A stretch of DNA of 42,996 nucleotides, taken from the NCBI GenBank assembly GCA_947626025.1, contig CANQQQ010000014.1:1-42996 (forward strand), read 5' to 3'. Positions 1 to 9,342 of this stretch are shown here, one piece after another. The notes under the pieces were generated by a model. That model was not told the DNA's origin. It saw only the letters and a list, made by a program, of their open reading frames with translations, and did not search any database. Numbering within the stretch: the first letter of the stretch is position 1; the number at the start of each line of letters is the position of its first letter. A program made the position numbers and the translations under genes. The DNA is from an uncultured Clostridia bacterium. Lineage in GTDB: Bacteria; Bacillota; Clostridia; TANB77; CAG-508.

Positions 1-956
1 AAAAGTTTTTTATCAATTAATTTTAAAGTATATTGTGATACCATAGTTGGTGACATTGTTCTACTCATTGCATATTCTACAACTTGTTCATTTTTACCAC
101 TGCATAAAATTATTCCTACACTTGGATTCTCATTTTCTTTTTTCTCTTGTCTATCTAATGCCTCTAAATAAAAATCCATTTTTGATATATATTCTGGTTG
201 AAAATCACCTATTTTTAATTCAAATGCTACTAAACAGCTTAATGATCTATTATAGAACAGTAAATCTATGAAAAAGTCTTGTCCACCAACTTGTACTCTA
301 TATTCTTCTCCTACAAAAGTAAAATCTTTTCCTATTTCTAATATAAAATCTTTCATATTAGAAATAATTGCTTTCTTTAAATCTTTTTCTGAATACTGAT
401 TTGGCAAGTCTAAAAATTCTAAACTATAAGTATCTAATATTCTTGTATTTGGATAATCCTCTTCTCCAGTAGCTTTTGTTAAACTTTGATTTGCTTTTCC
501 ATCTGAAAGCATATATCTATGAAAATATCCACTACTAATTTGTCTATCTAATTCTCTTTTGGAATAATTATTTTTTATACACATTCGTATATAAAATTCT
601 TTTTCTTCCATAGTATTAGTAGCTCCTAATATCATAACATTATGTGTCCAACTAATTTGTCTCACCAGTGGAGCGACAATTTCATTGTCTTTATATGTCT
701 CATAAAACTGTTTCATTCTATAAATCCCAGCTCTATTAAAGCCTTTCATAGTTGGATATTCTCTTTTCATAAAGTCTACTAACTTATCTACAATTTTTTC
801 TCCCCAATTAGAATCATTTACCTTTTCACTTATATATTTTCCAAAATCCCAATATAAAGAAATTAGTTCTTCATTTACTTTTTTATAGGCATTATTTCTT
901 CTAGTTTCTATCATATTGATAATTTCATTAAAATTAAACTCTAAATTATTATCCAA
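1..956 (-). CDS. YhcG/DUF1016-type PDDEXK nuclease family protein, partial (runs off the left edge)
   Basis: An uninterrupted frame of 318 codons reads from a TTG start at 956 to the window edge, so the C-terminus is missing. The start is chosen because AGGAGG (971-966) lies 9 nt upstream and no ATG fits. The N-terminal part (about residues 8-170) is a helical DUF1016-like domain (NWGEKIVDKL, MKGFNRAGIYRMKQFY). The C-terminal part has the PDDEXK nuclease pattern: D231 in FFIDLLFY, then E246-x-K248 in AFELKIGDF. Such proteins are DNA nucleases of uncertain role, often near restriction or defence genes; function here is inferred from family. It is the last visible gene of the minus-strand run that begins at ruvB, 72 bp downstream of queH. 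The catalytic residues are present, so it is probably active. Confidence 0.85.
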   Translation of the reverse strand, partial: MDNNLEFNFNEIINMIETRRNNAYKKVNEELISLYWDFGKYISEKVNDSNWGEKIVDKLVDFMKREYPTMKGFNRAGIYRMKQFYETYKDNEIVAPLVRQISWTHNVMILGATNTMEEKEFYIRMCIKNNYSKRELDRQISSGYFHRYMLSDGKANQSLTKATGEEDYPNTRILDTYSLEFLDLPNQYSEKDLKKAIISNMKDFILEIGKDFTFVGEEYRVQVGGQDFFIDLLFYNRSLSCLVAFELKIGDFQPEYISKMDFYLEALDRQEKKENENPSVGIILCSGKNEQVVEYAMSRTMSPTMVSQYTLKLIDKKL

Positions 957-1028
957 TAATATTTTCCTCCTATTATCAATTAATACTTTTTTTATTTATT
1001 TTATAACTTTTTCCATCTAAATAATATA

Positions 1029-1589
1029 TTATAAGCACATTTTTTTATCCTTTTCTATGTGGTTTTTATACCTTTCTTCCTCAGAAAACATGCACCCACA
1101 ATATTTTTGCATATACAATCCTAGTTCTCTTGCTTTTGCTTGTCCTTGTCTGAAGCCCACTCTAAAATCTCTGTATAAAAATTCTAGCCCATATTCTTTT
1201 GCAATTTTATCTCCTAACTCATATATAAACTCATGTTTTTGATAAGGACTTACTAGTAATGTCGTACTAATTGTATCATACCCATTATCTCTAGCATATT
1301 TTGCAGTATCTTCTAATCTAACTTTATAACAATAATTAATACATCTATTTTCTAAATCACATACAACATTTTTACAAAACTCATCTAGTCCATATTCATC
1401 ATGAAAAATAGCTTCAATCCCAATATTTTTAGTATATTCTTTTAATGTATCTCTTCTAGTTTTATACTCGATATATGGATGAATATTGGGATTATACCAA
1501 TATACTGTTGGTTCTATCCCTTCTTCTCTTAAACTATCAATACAATATACACTACAAGGTGCACAACAAGTATGCATTAATAACTTCAT
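1029..1589 (-). CDS. queH: Epoxyqueuosine reductase QueH
   Basis: 186 aa, full length for QueH (DUF208), the non-B12 enzyme that reduces epoxyqueuosine to queuosine in tRNA. Seen: the N-terminal LLMHTCCAPCS cysteine pair, a second pair around residues 97-102 (CINYCYKVRLEDTA), the TLLVSPYQKH stretch and a C-terminal YCGCMFSEEERY cysteine cluster, consistent with the iron-sulfur and metal ligands of the family. The ATG overlaps the stop codon of the upstream glycosyltransferase (ATGA), so the two are translationally coupled. Position downstream of ruvB is common in Firmicutes. Identification is secure. Confidence 0.93.
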   Translation of the reverse strand: MKLLMHTCCAPCSVYCIDSLREEGIEPTVYWYNPNIHPYIEYKTRRDTLKEYTKNIGIEAIFHDEYGLDEFCKNVVCDLENRCINYCYKVRLEDTAKYARDNGYDTISTTLLVSPYQKHEFIYELGDKIAKEYGLEFLYRDFRVGFRQGQAKARELGLYMQKYCGCMFSEEERYKNHIEKDKKMCL

Positions 1590-3001
1590 TTCAGTTCTTT
1601 CCTTTCTACATTTAATTTACTTATATTTTTATTTGTTATAATTTTCCATGCTATATATAACGCAATAATTATTTCTACAAAATATTCATCAAATTTATAT
1701 GATTCATACATAAACATATATACACAATTAGCAATTTCTGTACATAAACTTAAACCTATAATATTCCTTATCGTATTTGGCTTTTGCCAAATAATAGTTG
1801 CAAATAGCCATATTAAATACCATTGTTGAAAATTCGTTAATATTAATAAAAATAAAATTAATACAATATTATATTTCCTTATTGTCTTGTAAAACCTTAT
1901 GTTCTTTTCAGTTATCAAATTTATACAAAATATAAAATAGTATAATGCAAAAATCGCTAAAGCTATATACCTTACTTTCATACATAAGTCATTGTTATGT
2001 TGTAATATTAATGCATATATTGATTTTGCATATCTTGAAGTTTGAGGCATCATTGCTAGCAATATTTGATAATCATTAAAATACAATATATATTCAAGTG
2101 CAAATATAACTATAAACATCAATCCATATTCTATACATCGTAAAAATCTTATGCTTAATTTATTTTCTTTTCTAAAGTGATATAATATTATAATTGGTAA
2201 TAATAATACCGTAAAATATTTAATTCCCGTTGCCAATGCCAAGCAAATTATACTTAAAAATAAATTTTTTCTTTTTAGCAGAAAATATAAAGTCAATAAA
2301 ATAAAAAATAATACTATAATATCATTATGAACATTGGATATCGCTTCAATCAATATAAATGGATTTAATCCATAAATACTTGCAAATTTGCTTTTTCCGC
2401 TTATCCTATAAAATAAGTAACTATTGATTACATGTATAACTAAGTTTAAGAACTTAAAAATAAATAAAGCTAAAGTAATGTTTTTTAATGATAAAAAAGA
2501 ACAAATCTTAAAAAATAACTGAGCTATAGGTCCATAAACTACTGTCGTGTTACCCCAATAATTATTTGCACCTTGTAATAAAATATCATCATCTATGTAT
2601 TCTTCATTCTCTTCATAGTATTCTCTCATCGTAGTGTAATATGGATTTTGATTATATTTAGAATCTAATTCTCCGACACCCATATAATAAAATATATCTG
2701 AGCTAGTCCATGGTAGCATAATAGTAAATATCATGCCAATTATAGTAATAAATATTAATATACTTTTTACATCTTTAAAGCATTTAGTTTTATTTATTAT
2801 AAAATACATTATTATCAGTAATATAAATAGTATTAAAAAAATAGATGTTGATAAAATTTTACTTATATCATTATTAAGAAAAAAATTAAAATATATATTA
2901 AATCCCATTACTGTTTTATTCTCAGCTAAATATTTTATTGATGGAATTATAAGTAATATGCTTAATATTATAAAACTAATTTTTATAATTTTACTCTTCA
3001 T
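1586..3001 (-). CDS. Polytopic GT-C type glycosyltransferase (GT87/MptB-like)
   Basis: 471 aa, with about ten or more hydrophobic membrane segments. After the second to fourth segments comes a loop with SSDIFYYMGVGELDSKYNQNPYY, which resembles the acidic first-loop signature of polyprenol-phosphate-sugar dependent GT-C enzymes (mannosyltransferase MptA/B or GT87). It probably transfers a sugar from a lipid-linked donor to an acceptor outside the membrane. Context supports this: the gene just upstream (20 bp) encodes a GtrB/DPM-like enzyme that makes polyprenyl-phosphate sugar. The acceptor cannot be read from sequence. The stop overlaps the queH start. The exact CAZy family is uncertain. Confidence 0.7.
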   Translation of the reverse strand: MKSKIIKISFIILSILLIIPSIKYLAENKTVMGFNIYFNFFLNNDISKILSTSIFLILFILLIIMYFIINKTKCFKDVKSILIFITIIGMIFTIMLPWTSSDIFYYMGVGELDSKYNQNPYYTTMREYYEENEEYIDDDILLQGANNYWGNTTVVYGPIAQLFFKICSFLSLKNITLALFIFKFLNLVIHVINSYLFYRISGKSKFASIYGLNPFILIEAISNVHNDIIVLFFILLTLYFLLKRKNLFLSIICLALATGIKYFTVLLLPIIILYHFRKENKLSIRFLRCIEYGLMFIVIFALEYILYFNDYQILLAMMPQTSRYAKSIYALILQHNNDLCMKVRYIALAIFALYYFIFCINLITEKNIRFYKTIRKYNIVLILFLLILTNFQQWYLIWLFATIIWQKPNTIRNIIGLSLCTEIANCVYMFMYESYKFDEYFVEIIIALYIAWKIITNKNISKLNVERKELK

Positions 3002-3021
3002 ATTTTTTGTCCTTTTCTGTT

Positions 3022-3960
3022 TTAATCGAAATTAATTTTTTCTTCAATTATATATTCAGGTCTAGCTTTACTCTCATCATAAATCCTTGCAATATATTCA
3101 GACATTATCCATAACGACATTAATTGTACTCCTGCAAAGAATGTAACTGTTATCATTATTGAAGTCCACCCTGCTGTTAAGTTGTTCCATTTAAATGCAT
3201 AAGATAATAGTGAATAAATTAAGATTATTATTGAAACTAATATTGAAAATATTCCTAATACTCCAACCATCCTTAATGGTTTTGTAGAAAATCCTATTAT
3301 TCCATCTGCTGCTAATTTCAACATTTTTCTTAATGGATATTTAGTTTTTCCAGCATACCTTTCTTTGCGTTCATATTCTATTGGTGTTTGACTATATCCA
3401 ACCCAGCTAAATAAACCTCTTAAAAATTTATTATGCTCTGGCAATTCCTTAATTACTTCAATTACTTCTTTATCAACTAATCTAAAATCACCTGTGTCTT
3501 TTGGTATTTCAACATTTGATAATGAATTTAGAGTTTTATAAAACATCTTTGCTGTTATTAACTTAAGTGGTGTTTCTCCTTTTCTTTTTTTCCTTTTTGC
3601 ATACACTATTTTATAGCCTTGCTTCCATTTATCAATCATTTCAACAATTAATTCTGGTGGATCTTGCATGTCTGCATCTATTATAATAACAACATCTCCA
3701 ATGCAATTTTTAATTCCAGCAGTTACAGCAGCTTGATGTCCAAAATTTCTTGAAAAAGATATTATTTTCACAAGCTTGTCATCAATGGCTATACCTTTTA
3801 AAATATCCAATGTTTTATCTTTACTTCCGTCATTGATAAATATTATTTCATGTTCGAATTCATTACTTAATCCTATCAAAACACTTTTTATTCTTCTATA
3901 ACATTCCATTGCCACTTCTTCTTCATAATACATTGGTACTATAACAGATATTTTTTTCAT
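3022..3960 (-). CDS. GtrB/DPM1-like family 2 glycosyltransferase (polyprenyl-phosphate sugar synthase)
   Basis: 312 aa from the ATG at 3960, which has GGAGGAACA directly before it. The frame stays open upstream into ruvB, but that extension has no ribosome site and is ruvB sequence. The GT2 domain spans about residues 1-230: KISVIVPMYYEEE, the donor-site IIDADMQDPP, and the KTKYPLRKMLKLAADGI motif typical of bactoprenol glucosyl/mannosyl transferases. Two membrane helices follow (about 235-295). It should move a hexose from a nucleotide sugar to undecaprenyl phosphate on the inner face of the membrane, feeding the GT-C enzyme encoded next. It lies 13 bp after ruvB. Confidence 0.88.
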   Translation of the reverse strand: MKKISVIVPMYYEEEVAMECYRRIKSVLIGLSNEFEHEIIFINDGSKDKTLDILKGIAIDDKLVKIISFSRNFGHQAAVTAGIKNCIGDVVIIIDADMQDPPELIVEMIDKWKQGYKIVYAKRKKRKGETPLKLITAKMFYKTLNSLSNVEIPKDTGDFRLVDKEVIEVIKELPEHNKFLRGLFSWVGYSQTPIEYERKERYAGKTKYPLRKMLKLAADGIIGFSTKPLRMVGVLGIFSILVSIIILIYSLLSYAFKWNNLTAGWTSIMITVTFFAGVQLMSLWIMSEYIARIYDESKARPEYIIEEKINFD

Positions 3961-3973
3961 TGTTCCTCCTATC

Positions 3974-4978
3974 TTACTTCTCATACTTATATCCCATATG
4001 TGCATATCCGTCAGGTAAAACAATTCTTCCTCTAGTGGTTCTCGAGATAAAACCAATTTGAATTAAATATGGTTCATAAACATCTTCAATTGTGTCAACT
4101 TCTTCTCCTATAGTTGTTGCAATAGCATCTATTCCTACAGGTCCTCCATTAAATTTAGAGATTATTGTGTCTAATATCTTTCTATCTATTTCATCTAAGC
4201 CTATTTCGTCAATTTCTAAGTTATTTAAAGCTGTTTTAGCAATTTTTAAGGTTATCGTTCCATCGCCTAATACAGATGCATAGTCTCTAACTCTTTTTAA
4301 TAACCTATTTGCAATTCTTGGGGTTCCTCTTGATCGTCTTGCAATCTCCGCACTTGCTCTCTCATCAATCTCCACATCTAGAATTTTAGCTGATCTTCTA
4401 ACTATATCATTTAATTCATCTTCACTATATAGTTCGAGTCTAGATACAATACCAAATCTATCTCTTAAAGGCGTTGTAAGTGAACCTGCTTTAGTGGTTG
4501 CTCCTATTAATGTAAATTTCGGTAAATCTAATCTTATTGACCTAGCAGATGGACCCTTTCCTATAACTATATCTAAAGAATAATCTTCAAGTGCTGGATA
4601 TAATATTTCTTCTACTGATCTATTTAATCTGTGTATCTCATCAATAAATAAAATATCAAATTCACTTAAATTTGTAAGTATAGCAGCCAAATCTCCTGGT
4701 TTCTCAATTGCAGGACCAGAAGTTACCTTTATATTTGAATTCATTTCATGTGCAATAATGTTAGACAATGTAGTTTTTCCAAGTCCTGGAGGTCCATATA
4801 ACAATACATGATCTAATTGTTCTCCTCTCTTTTTAGCTGCTTCTATATATATCTTCATACTTTCCTTGACTTTAGTTTGTCCTATATATTCATTTAAATT
4901 TTTAGGTCTTAAAGATTTTTCAATTTGTTCTTCTTCAAGACTTTCTATATCTGATTTTACTATACTATTTTCATCCAT
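3974..4978 (-). CDS. ruvB: Holliday junction branch migration helicase RuvB
   Basis: 334 aa, normal length. AAA+ motifs are all visible: Walker [10 protein letters not shown] at residues 62-70, Walker [10 protein letters not shown], sensor 1 [10 protein letters not shown], the arginine-finger region LRDRFG, then the C-terminal winged-helix domain ending [15 protein letters not shown]. RuvB drives branch migration with RuvA and precedes RuvC cleavage. No ruvA lies upstream here; the next upstream feature is an intergenic hairpin and a small gene, so ruvB heads its own run. AAGGAAG precedes the ATG. Confidence 0.97.
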   Translation of the reverse strand: MDENSIVKSDIESLEEEQIEKSLRPKNLNEYIGQTKVKESMKIYIEAAKKRGEQLDHVLLYGPPGLGKTTLSNIIAHEMNSNIKVTSGPAIEKPGDLAAILTNLSEFDILFIDEIHRLNRSVEEILYPALEDYSLDIVIGKGPSARSIRLDLPKFTLIGATTKAGSLTTPLRDRFGIVSRLELYSEDELNDIVRRSAKILDVEIDERASAEIARRSRGTPRIANRLLKRVRDYASVLGDGTITLKIAKTALNNLEIDEIGLDEIDRKILDTIISKFNGGPVGIDAIATTIGEEVDTIEDVYEPYLIQIGFISRTTRGRIVLPDGYAHMGYKYEK

Positions 4979-5063
4979 TATTCATTATCTTTCCTTCTTT
5001 TTTATATCACAATTATATATGGAACTAACATTTTTTGCAATAGTTTCACTTAATTTCAAAACA

Positions 5064-5090
5064 ATAAGAGCACACTATGTGTGCTCTTAT
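5064..5090 (-). terminator. 12-bp hairpin terminator after the 56-aa gene
   Basis: A perfect 12-bp stem (ATAAGAGCACAC / GTGTGCTCTTAT) with a 3-nt loop sits 16 bp after the stop of the small minus-strand gene. It probably ends that transcript and separates it from ruvB. Confidence 0.75.
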
Positions 5091-5106
5091 TTATATTATT
5101 TATTAA

Positions 5107-5277
5107 CTATACAACAAATACTAATTTACTATTCTTTACATTTGGTTCTGTTCTAATATAATTCATTTGTTTTATTTCTGCAGGTGCTTCATCTAATAAA
5201 CCAGAATAAACGATATTATTAAAACCTTTTATTACCTCAATATCAATTCCTTTGAAATCTCCTATTTTTTTTAACAT
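5107..5277 (-). CDS. Small hypothetical protein, 56 aa
   Basis: An ATG at 5277 with AGAAGGAGATG about 8 nt upstream opens 56 codons, starting MLKKIGDFKGIDIEV and ending KNSKLVFVV before TAG, followed at once by a strong hairpin. Good ribosome site and own terminator make it likely to be a real gene. No family is recognised; it has no membrane segment and no cysteines. It lies between ruvB and the divergent dacF-like gene. Confidence 0.6.
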   Translation of the reverse strand: MLKKIGDFKGIDIEVIKGFNNIVYSGLLDEAPAEIKQMNYIRTEPNVKNSKLVFVV

Positions 5278-5463
5278 ATTTTATAACATCTCCTTCTCTT
5301 GTAAATCGTTATAATTATTATAACATTAAAAAAATTATATTTGCAATAGAATTTTTTTAATTTTTTTTAAGACAATTTCCAATATTTTCCTATTGAGATT
5401 TTTTATATATATTTTATCAAATTTTGCTGGATTTTTTTGTCTATTTAAAAAGTAAAACTTTTT

Positions 5464-5492
5464 TGAATATTTTATATTTTTCAAACATATAT
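5464..5492 (+). promoter_or_regulatory. Possible promoter of the dacF-like gene
   Basis: TGAATA (5464-5469) and CATATAT (5486-5492) are 16 nt apart. This loosely resembles a forespore sigma-G/F type promoter (TGAATA, CATACTA), but the same bases can be read as a weak vegetative promoter (TTGAAT, 17 nt, CATATA). Assignment to a sporulation sigma factor is tentative. Confidence 0.3.
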
Positions 5493-5541
5493 ATTAATAA
5501 AAAGCATTGTATAGTCTTATAATAACTAGATTGGAGGTCTT

Positions 5542-5997
5542 ATGCGTTTTAAAAAAATTATATATTTCTTTGTAATAATCTTTATTTCAGCATTTTATAC
5601 TTGTCATTCCTATGCTTCATCTTATGAATATATTTGGTCAAGTCTTATAGATTCTGATTCATCTGCTATTGTATCAGCTAATACTAATTCCTCATCTCTT
5701 AATTTAGAATCTACATCAGCCATATTAATTGAACAATCTACTGGTCAAATATTATATGAACAAAATATTCATGAACAATTACGTCCTGCAAGTGTAACAA
5801 AAGTAATGTCTATTTTACTTATAATGGAAGCCTTAGATAGAGGCGATATTACACTAGATACTCCTATACCATGTAGCGAAAATGCACGATCTATGGGTGG
5901 TTCTCAAATTTGGTTAGATCCTAGAGAAAACTTAAGCGTTAATGATATGTTAAAAGCTATATGTGTAGTTTCTGCTAATGATTATGATGTACAATAA
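5542..5997 (+). pseudogene. dacF: dacF-like D-alanyl-D-alanine carboxypeptidase, 5' part, interrupted by a mobile element
   Basis: The start has TTGGAGGT at 5531-5538 and a signal peptide (about residues 1-25). The peptidase S11 domain begins near residue 56 with the SxxK catalytic motif S84-V-T-K87 and goes on to the SxN motif S144-A-N146. Immediately after this the frame enters foreign DNA and stops (YDVQ, TAA at 5995). The KTG box and the rest lie 7.2 kb away at 13187-13974, in the correct frame to rejoin. As it stands the 151-aa product lacks the third active-site motif and should be inactive. The family trims D-Ala from peptidoglycan pentapeptides; DacF of Bacillus acts in the spore cortex. 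The choice between dacF and a vegetative dac is not certain. Confidence 0.9.
5978..5995 (+). other. attL: left junction of the element
   Basis: Chromosomal TCTGCTA is followed by the core ATGATT (5978-5983), 4 nt, then the element arm TGTACAAT (5988-5995). The matching inverted arm ATTGTACA lies the same distance inside the right end. The central dinucleotide of the core is GA, the dinucleotide used by TnpX-type recombinases. Confidence 0.8.
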
Positions 5998-6020
5998 TGA
6001 CACAAAAATATTGAATTTAA

Positions 6021-6047
6021 AAAATTGAAAATGTATTTTTCAATTTT
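6021..6047. terminator. Hairpin just inside the left end of the element
   Basis: An 11-bp stem (AAAATTGAAAA / TTTTCAATTTT) with a 5-nt loop, T-rich on both strands, lies 24 bp after the truncated dacF frame ends. It would stop transcription entering from dacF, and possibly from the recombinase side. Confidence 0.6.
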
Positions 6048-6091
6048 ATTTTTTTGAATTAAAAATTTTTATACTTTATTAATTTTCTTCT

Positions 6092-6135
6092 TATCTAAAT
6101 TGTATAATTCAATTATAAACCATACAATTTAGATA
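6092..6135 (-). terminator. 14-bp inverted repeat after the recombinase operon
   Basis: TATCTAAATTGTAT (6092-6105) and ATACAATTTAGATA (6122-6135) are perfect inverted copies with a 16-nt loop, directly after the stop of the second recombinase. It may be a terminator or a recombinase-binding site; it lacks a clear T-run, so the role is uncertain. Confidence 0.5.
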
Positions 6136-7701
6136 TCAGAACTTTATTATCTCACTATCTGAAAAGTTGAAATAGATATAAATTTCTCTTTCAAATACTT
6201 CAATCTTTTTTATCAATTCTCCCATATTGAATTTTTTTAAATCATCCTTTTCCAGTTTACTAACTTTCTTCAATATGATTTTCTTTTGATTTAAAGTGCT
6301 TAGTTTTAATTTATTGTCTTCTATTTCTTTTTCAATTTGAGATATTTTTTCTGTTGTATCTTTTCTTTGTACAGATAAAGTATTATACCTGTCTTTATAA
6401 TCAACTTCTTTTATGTTATCAGATAGTCTTTGATTATATAGTGAAGTAATTTTAAAATTTATTTTCCTTAAATCTCCTTTAAGGCTTTCTAAATTATTAA
6501 CTTCTTCTTTTATAGTGCTTTCTGTATATTTTTTATATAGGTTGTCCTTTGATTTTGAATTTTCAAAATATTCTTTATACATATGTACTATAAATTCAAA
6601 GATTCTATCTTCAACTTGTTCGTAATTAATCTTACATCCATTATTGCATAATTTAGAATTTTCGCTATTAGTTCTACAGTATATATATACTTTTTTTCTT
6701 TCTTTTTTAAAAATTAGTTTCTTGCCACAATTTTTACAATAAACGAAGTCTCTAAATAGATAATTAGTCCCATTATGTGCTTGTATAGTTCCATATTTAT
6801 TTATATTGTGTACTTTGTTAAATGTTTCTTCAGAAATAATAGGTTCATGCGTATTCTCTATTATAATAAAATCATTTCTTTTAACGTATATCCTATCTTT
6901 TGACTTGTAACTTATGTTTTGAGATTTACCTCTTATACAATGTCCTAGATAAACCTTATTTCCTAATATTCTTGTAACGGAACTCCTTCTCCATACATTT
7001 TTATCTTTTACATTTTCTAGTCCTTTTATGTTTAAATATTCAGCAGGAGTTTTATAATGATTACTATCAAGATATTTAACGATTTGAGGTGTAGTATATC
7101 CCTGTTCCTTTAATTCAAAAATTTTCTTAACAGTATTACTACTTTCTTCATCTATAATTAATTTGCCAGAATTATCTAAATCTTTTTTATATCCAAATGG
7201 TGCTGTAGTACAAGCGTAAAAGCCTTCTTGCATTTTTCTCCTTTTAGTCTTTTTCACTGCTACAGATGTATCTCTGCAATGTTTTTCATTAAATACAGAC
7301 TTAATTGGAATAAAATCATTATTTACACTATCTTTAAAATTATCAACTCTATCTAAAATAGCAATATATCTAACTCTATGATCCGGAAAATATTTCTCGA
7401 TATATGAACCTGTTTCAATATAATTCCTACCTAATCTTGCTAAATTTTTAGTAATAACCATATTAACCTTTTTTGCTTCAATGTCTCGTAGCATTTTATT
7501 AAAAGCAGGTCTATTAAAATTTGCTCCACTATACCCATCATCAACATACTCATTATATAATTTCATTTCTTGATGCTTATTAATATAGTCTTTGATTATT
7601 TTTCTCTGATTTGTTATACTTTCGCTTTCAATATTGTCTCCATCATCTTTACTTAACCTTAAATATATCGCCACATTATAAACCACTTGCTTGTTTGACA
7701 T
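6136..7701 (-). CDS. Large serine recombinase (TnpX/SpoIVCA type), second of the pair
   Basis: 521 aa. The N-terminal resolvase domain has the catalytic serine Ser17 in AIYLRLSKDDGD, followed by the conserved SITNQRKII, DDGYSGANFNRPAF and LARLGRNYIETG stretches. A recombinase domain with EGFYACTTAPFGYKK follows, then a zinc ribbon (CKNCGKKL ... YCRTNSENSKLC ... C, about 323-360) and a long coiled coil to the C-terminus. It starts at the ATG with GGAGGAAAACTGG and overlaps the upstream recombinase by 26 bp. The segment after FKDSVNND diverges from its partner (NEKHCRDTS against NDYYAKETS). Together with the upstream gene it is the likely integration/excision machinery of the element, perhaps as a heteromer like CcrA/CcrB. 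Confidence 0.93.
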   Translation of the reverse strand: MSNKQVVYNVAIYLRLSKDDGDNIESESITNQRKIIKDYINKHQEMKLYNEYVDDGYSGANFNRPAFNKMLRDIEAKKVNMVITKNLARLGRNYIETGSYIEKYFPDHRVRYIAILDRVDNFKDSVNNDFIPIKSVFNEKHCRDTSVAVKKTKRRKMQEGFYACTTAPFGYKKDLDNSGKLIIDEESSNTVKKIFELKEQGYTTPQIVKYLDSNHYKTPAEYLNIKGLENVKDKNVWRRSSVTRILGNKVYLGHCIRGKSQNISYKSKDRIYVKRNDFIIIENTHEPIISEETFNKVHNINKYGTIQAHNGTNYLFRDFVYCKNCGKKLIFKKERKKVYIYCRTNSENSKLCNNGCKINYEQVEDRIFEFIVHMYKEYFENSKSKDNLYKKYTESTIKEEVNNLESLKGDLRKINFKITSLYNQRLSDNIKEVDYKDRYNTLSVQRKDTTEKISQIEKEIEDNKLKLSTLNQKKIILKKVSKLEKDDLKKFNMGELIKKIEVFEREIYIYFNFSDSEIIKF

Positions 7702-9319
7702 CCAGTTTTCCTCCTATACAATTTAATTCATAAAAATTAAAATATATTACTGCATGGTTGTCTTTATCAATTTCAATTCGATTTACTATTTGATTTATAA
7801 TTTCCTTCGTATATTCTTTACTTTTAAGGATTTCCTTGATTACTTTTTGCATATCAGATTTTATTCTATTGCTATCAGCATCTTCTTGAAAGATAGCTAA
7901 TTCATTTCTAGTTTCATATAATGCCTCCTCTATTCTATGCCTTTCATTAACTAGATTATCAGAAAACAAGCTATAATCTTGAGCTTCTATTAACCCATTT
8001 AGTTTATCATTATATAATGTTGTTATTTTTTTATTTACATTTTCCAAATCTTTTTCTAACTTGTCTATTTTTGTTATAATACTTCCTTTATTGCTTTGAG
8101 TTTCTAGTATCTTTTTCAAAGCGTCTTCATCTTTAAAGGCTTTAGAATTTATATATAATTCTAATGTTTGTGTTATTTTTGAAATTGCTTTTTCTTCAAA
8201 AGTTTCATAGTTAATATATCTTTTGAAACAAACCTTATTAGAGTTTTTTTTGGCTGCTGTACCACATAAGATATATCTTCTAGTTGTATCGCCTGATTTA
8301 TTATGATTTACTTTTGTTCTAATACTTAATTTATTATTACAATGAGTACAATACAATAAACCTTTAAATATAACATCTGTTTCTCTTATTTTTGAATTCT
8401 TATGAATCTTTAGCATTTTTTGAACTATATCCCATTTTTCTTCACTAATAATCGGTTCATGATGATTTTTTGTTATAGTGTATTCCTCTTCTGACAGACT
8501 TATCATTTTTTTACTTTTATAACTTATTTTTTTAGTCTTATTCTGAACACAGTTTCCAATATATATTTGATTTTCTAATATTCTTCTTATTGAATTATGA
8601 TTCCATTTATCTGTTGTATTAGTTATATTATTAACTACACTGGTCATTTTCATTTGCAATCCTGGTGTTTGAACTTTGTTATCTGTTAGTATCCTTGCAA
8701 TTTGATATGTACCATATCCATTAATAAATAAATCAAATATCTTCCTTACTATTTCAGCTTGTACTTCATCAATTTCTAAATTTCCAGATTTACTTACCTT
8801 TTTATATCCAAATGGGGCATAAGAAGTATAATAAAACCCTTCTAATTTCTTTCTATTTTTAGTCTTTTTGATGTTTTTAGATGTCTCTTTAGCATAATAG
8901 TCATTCATTATGTTTTTAAATGCAACTGTATCGCAATTCTTATCTAAAAAAGTATCAACATCATCAAGAATTGCAATATACCTTATTTCATTCTCTGGAA
9001 ATATTGTTTCAATATATCTACCAGTTTCAATATAATCCCTTCCTAATCTTGATAAACTTTTAGTAATAACCATATTTATCTTTTTGTTTTCCATATCATT
9101 TATCATCCTTTTAAAAGCAGGTCTATTGAAATTCGTACCAGTATAACCATCATCTACATATTCATCATATATTTTATATTTATTCTCTTTTGCATAAGCC
9201 TTTATGATTTTTCTTTGATTTACAATACTCTCACTTTCTTCTTTATCACCGTCCTCTTTACTTAATCGAATGTAAATTGCAGCTATGTATTCTTGATTAT
9301 TTTCTTTTTTGATGTTCAA
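7676..9319 (-). CDS. Large serine recombinase (TnpX/SpoIVCA type), first of the pair
   Basis: 547 aa. Catalytic Ser20 lies in AAIYIRLSKEDGD; SIVNQRKIIKA, DDGYTGTNFNRPAF and LSRLGRDYIETG follow. Next come the recombinase domain (GFYYTSYAPFGYKK), a zinc ribbon (LLYCTHCNNKL ... YILCG ... CFKRYINYETFE), a coiled coil (about 395-480) and a C-terminal segment VNRIEIDKDNHAVIYFNF like the DUF4368 tail of conjugative-transposon recombinases. AGGAGG lies before the ATG. It is related to the next gene over the whole length but clearly different by eye, so the pair is an old duplication rather than a recent one. All expected catalytic motifs are present. Confidence 0.94.
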   Translation of the reverse strand: MNIKKENNQEYIAAIYIRLSKEDGDKEESESIVNQRKIIKAYAKENKYKIYDEYVDDGYTGTNFNRPAFKRMINDMENKKINMVITKSLSRLGRDYIETGRYIETIFPENEIRYIAILDDVDTFLDKNCDTVAFKNIMNDYYAKETSKNIKKTKNRKKLEGFYYTSYAPFGYKKVSKSGNLEIDEVQAEIVRKIFDLFINGYGTYQIARILTDNKVQTPGLQMKMTSVVNNITNTTDKWNHNSIRRILENQIYIGNCVQNKTKKISYKSKKMISLSEEEYTITKNHHEPIISEEKWDIVQKMLKIHKNSKIRETDVIFKGLLYCTHCNNKLSIRTKVNHNKSGDTTRRYILCGTAAKKNSNKVCFKRYINYETFEEKAISKITQTLELYINSKAFKDEDALKKILETQSNKGSIITKIDKLEKDLENVNKKITTLYNDKLNGLIEAQDYSLFSDNLVNERHRIEEALYETRNELAIFQEDADSNRIKSDMQKVIKEILKSKEYTKEIINQIVNRIEIDKDNHAVIYFNFYELNCIGGKLDVKQASGL

Positions 9320-9342
9320 AACAGCCTCCTAACTATTATAAA

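Noticed and set aside
3961-4056. N-terminal extension of the GtrB-like gene into ruvB
   Set aside because: It is ruvB sequence read in another frame; the real start at 3960 has GGAGGAACA directly upstream.
8790-9319. Tandem recombinases as a recent duplication or split gene
   Set aside because: Both are full length with complete motifs and differ throughout, so neither is a fragment or recent copy.
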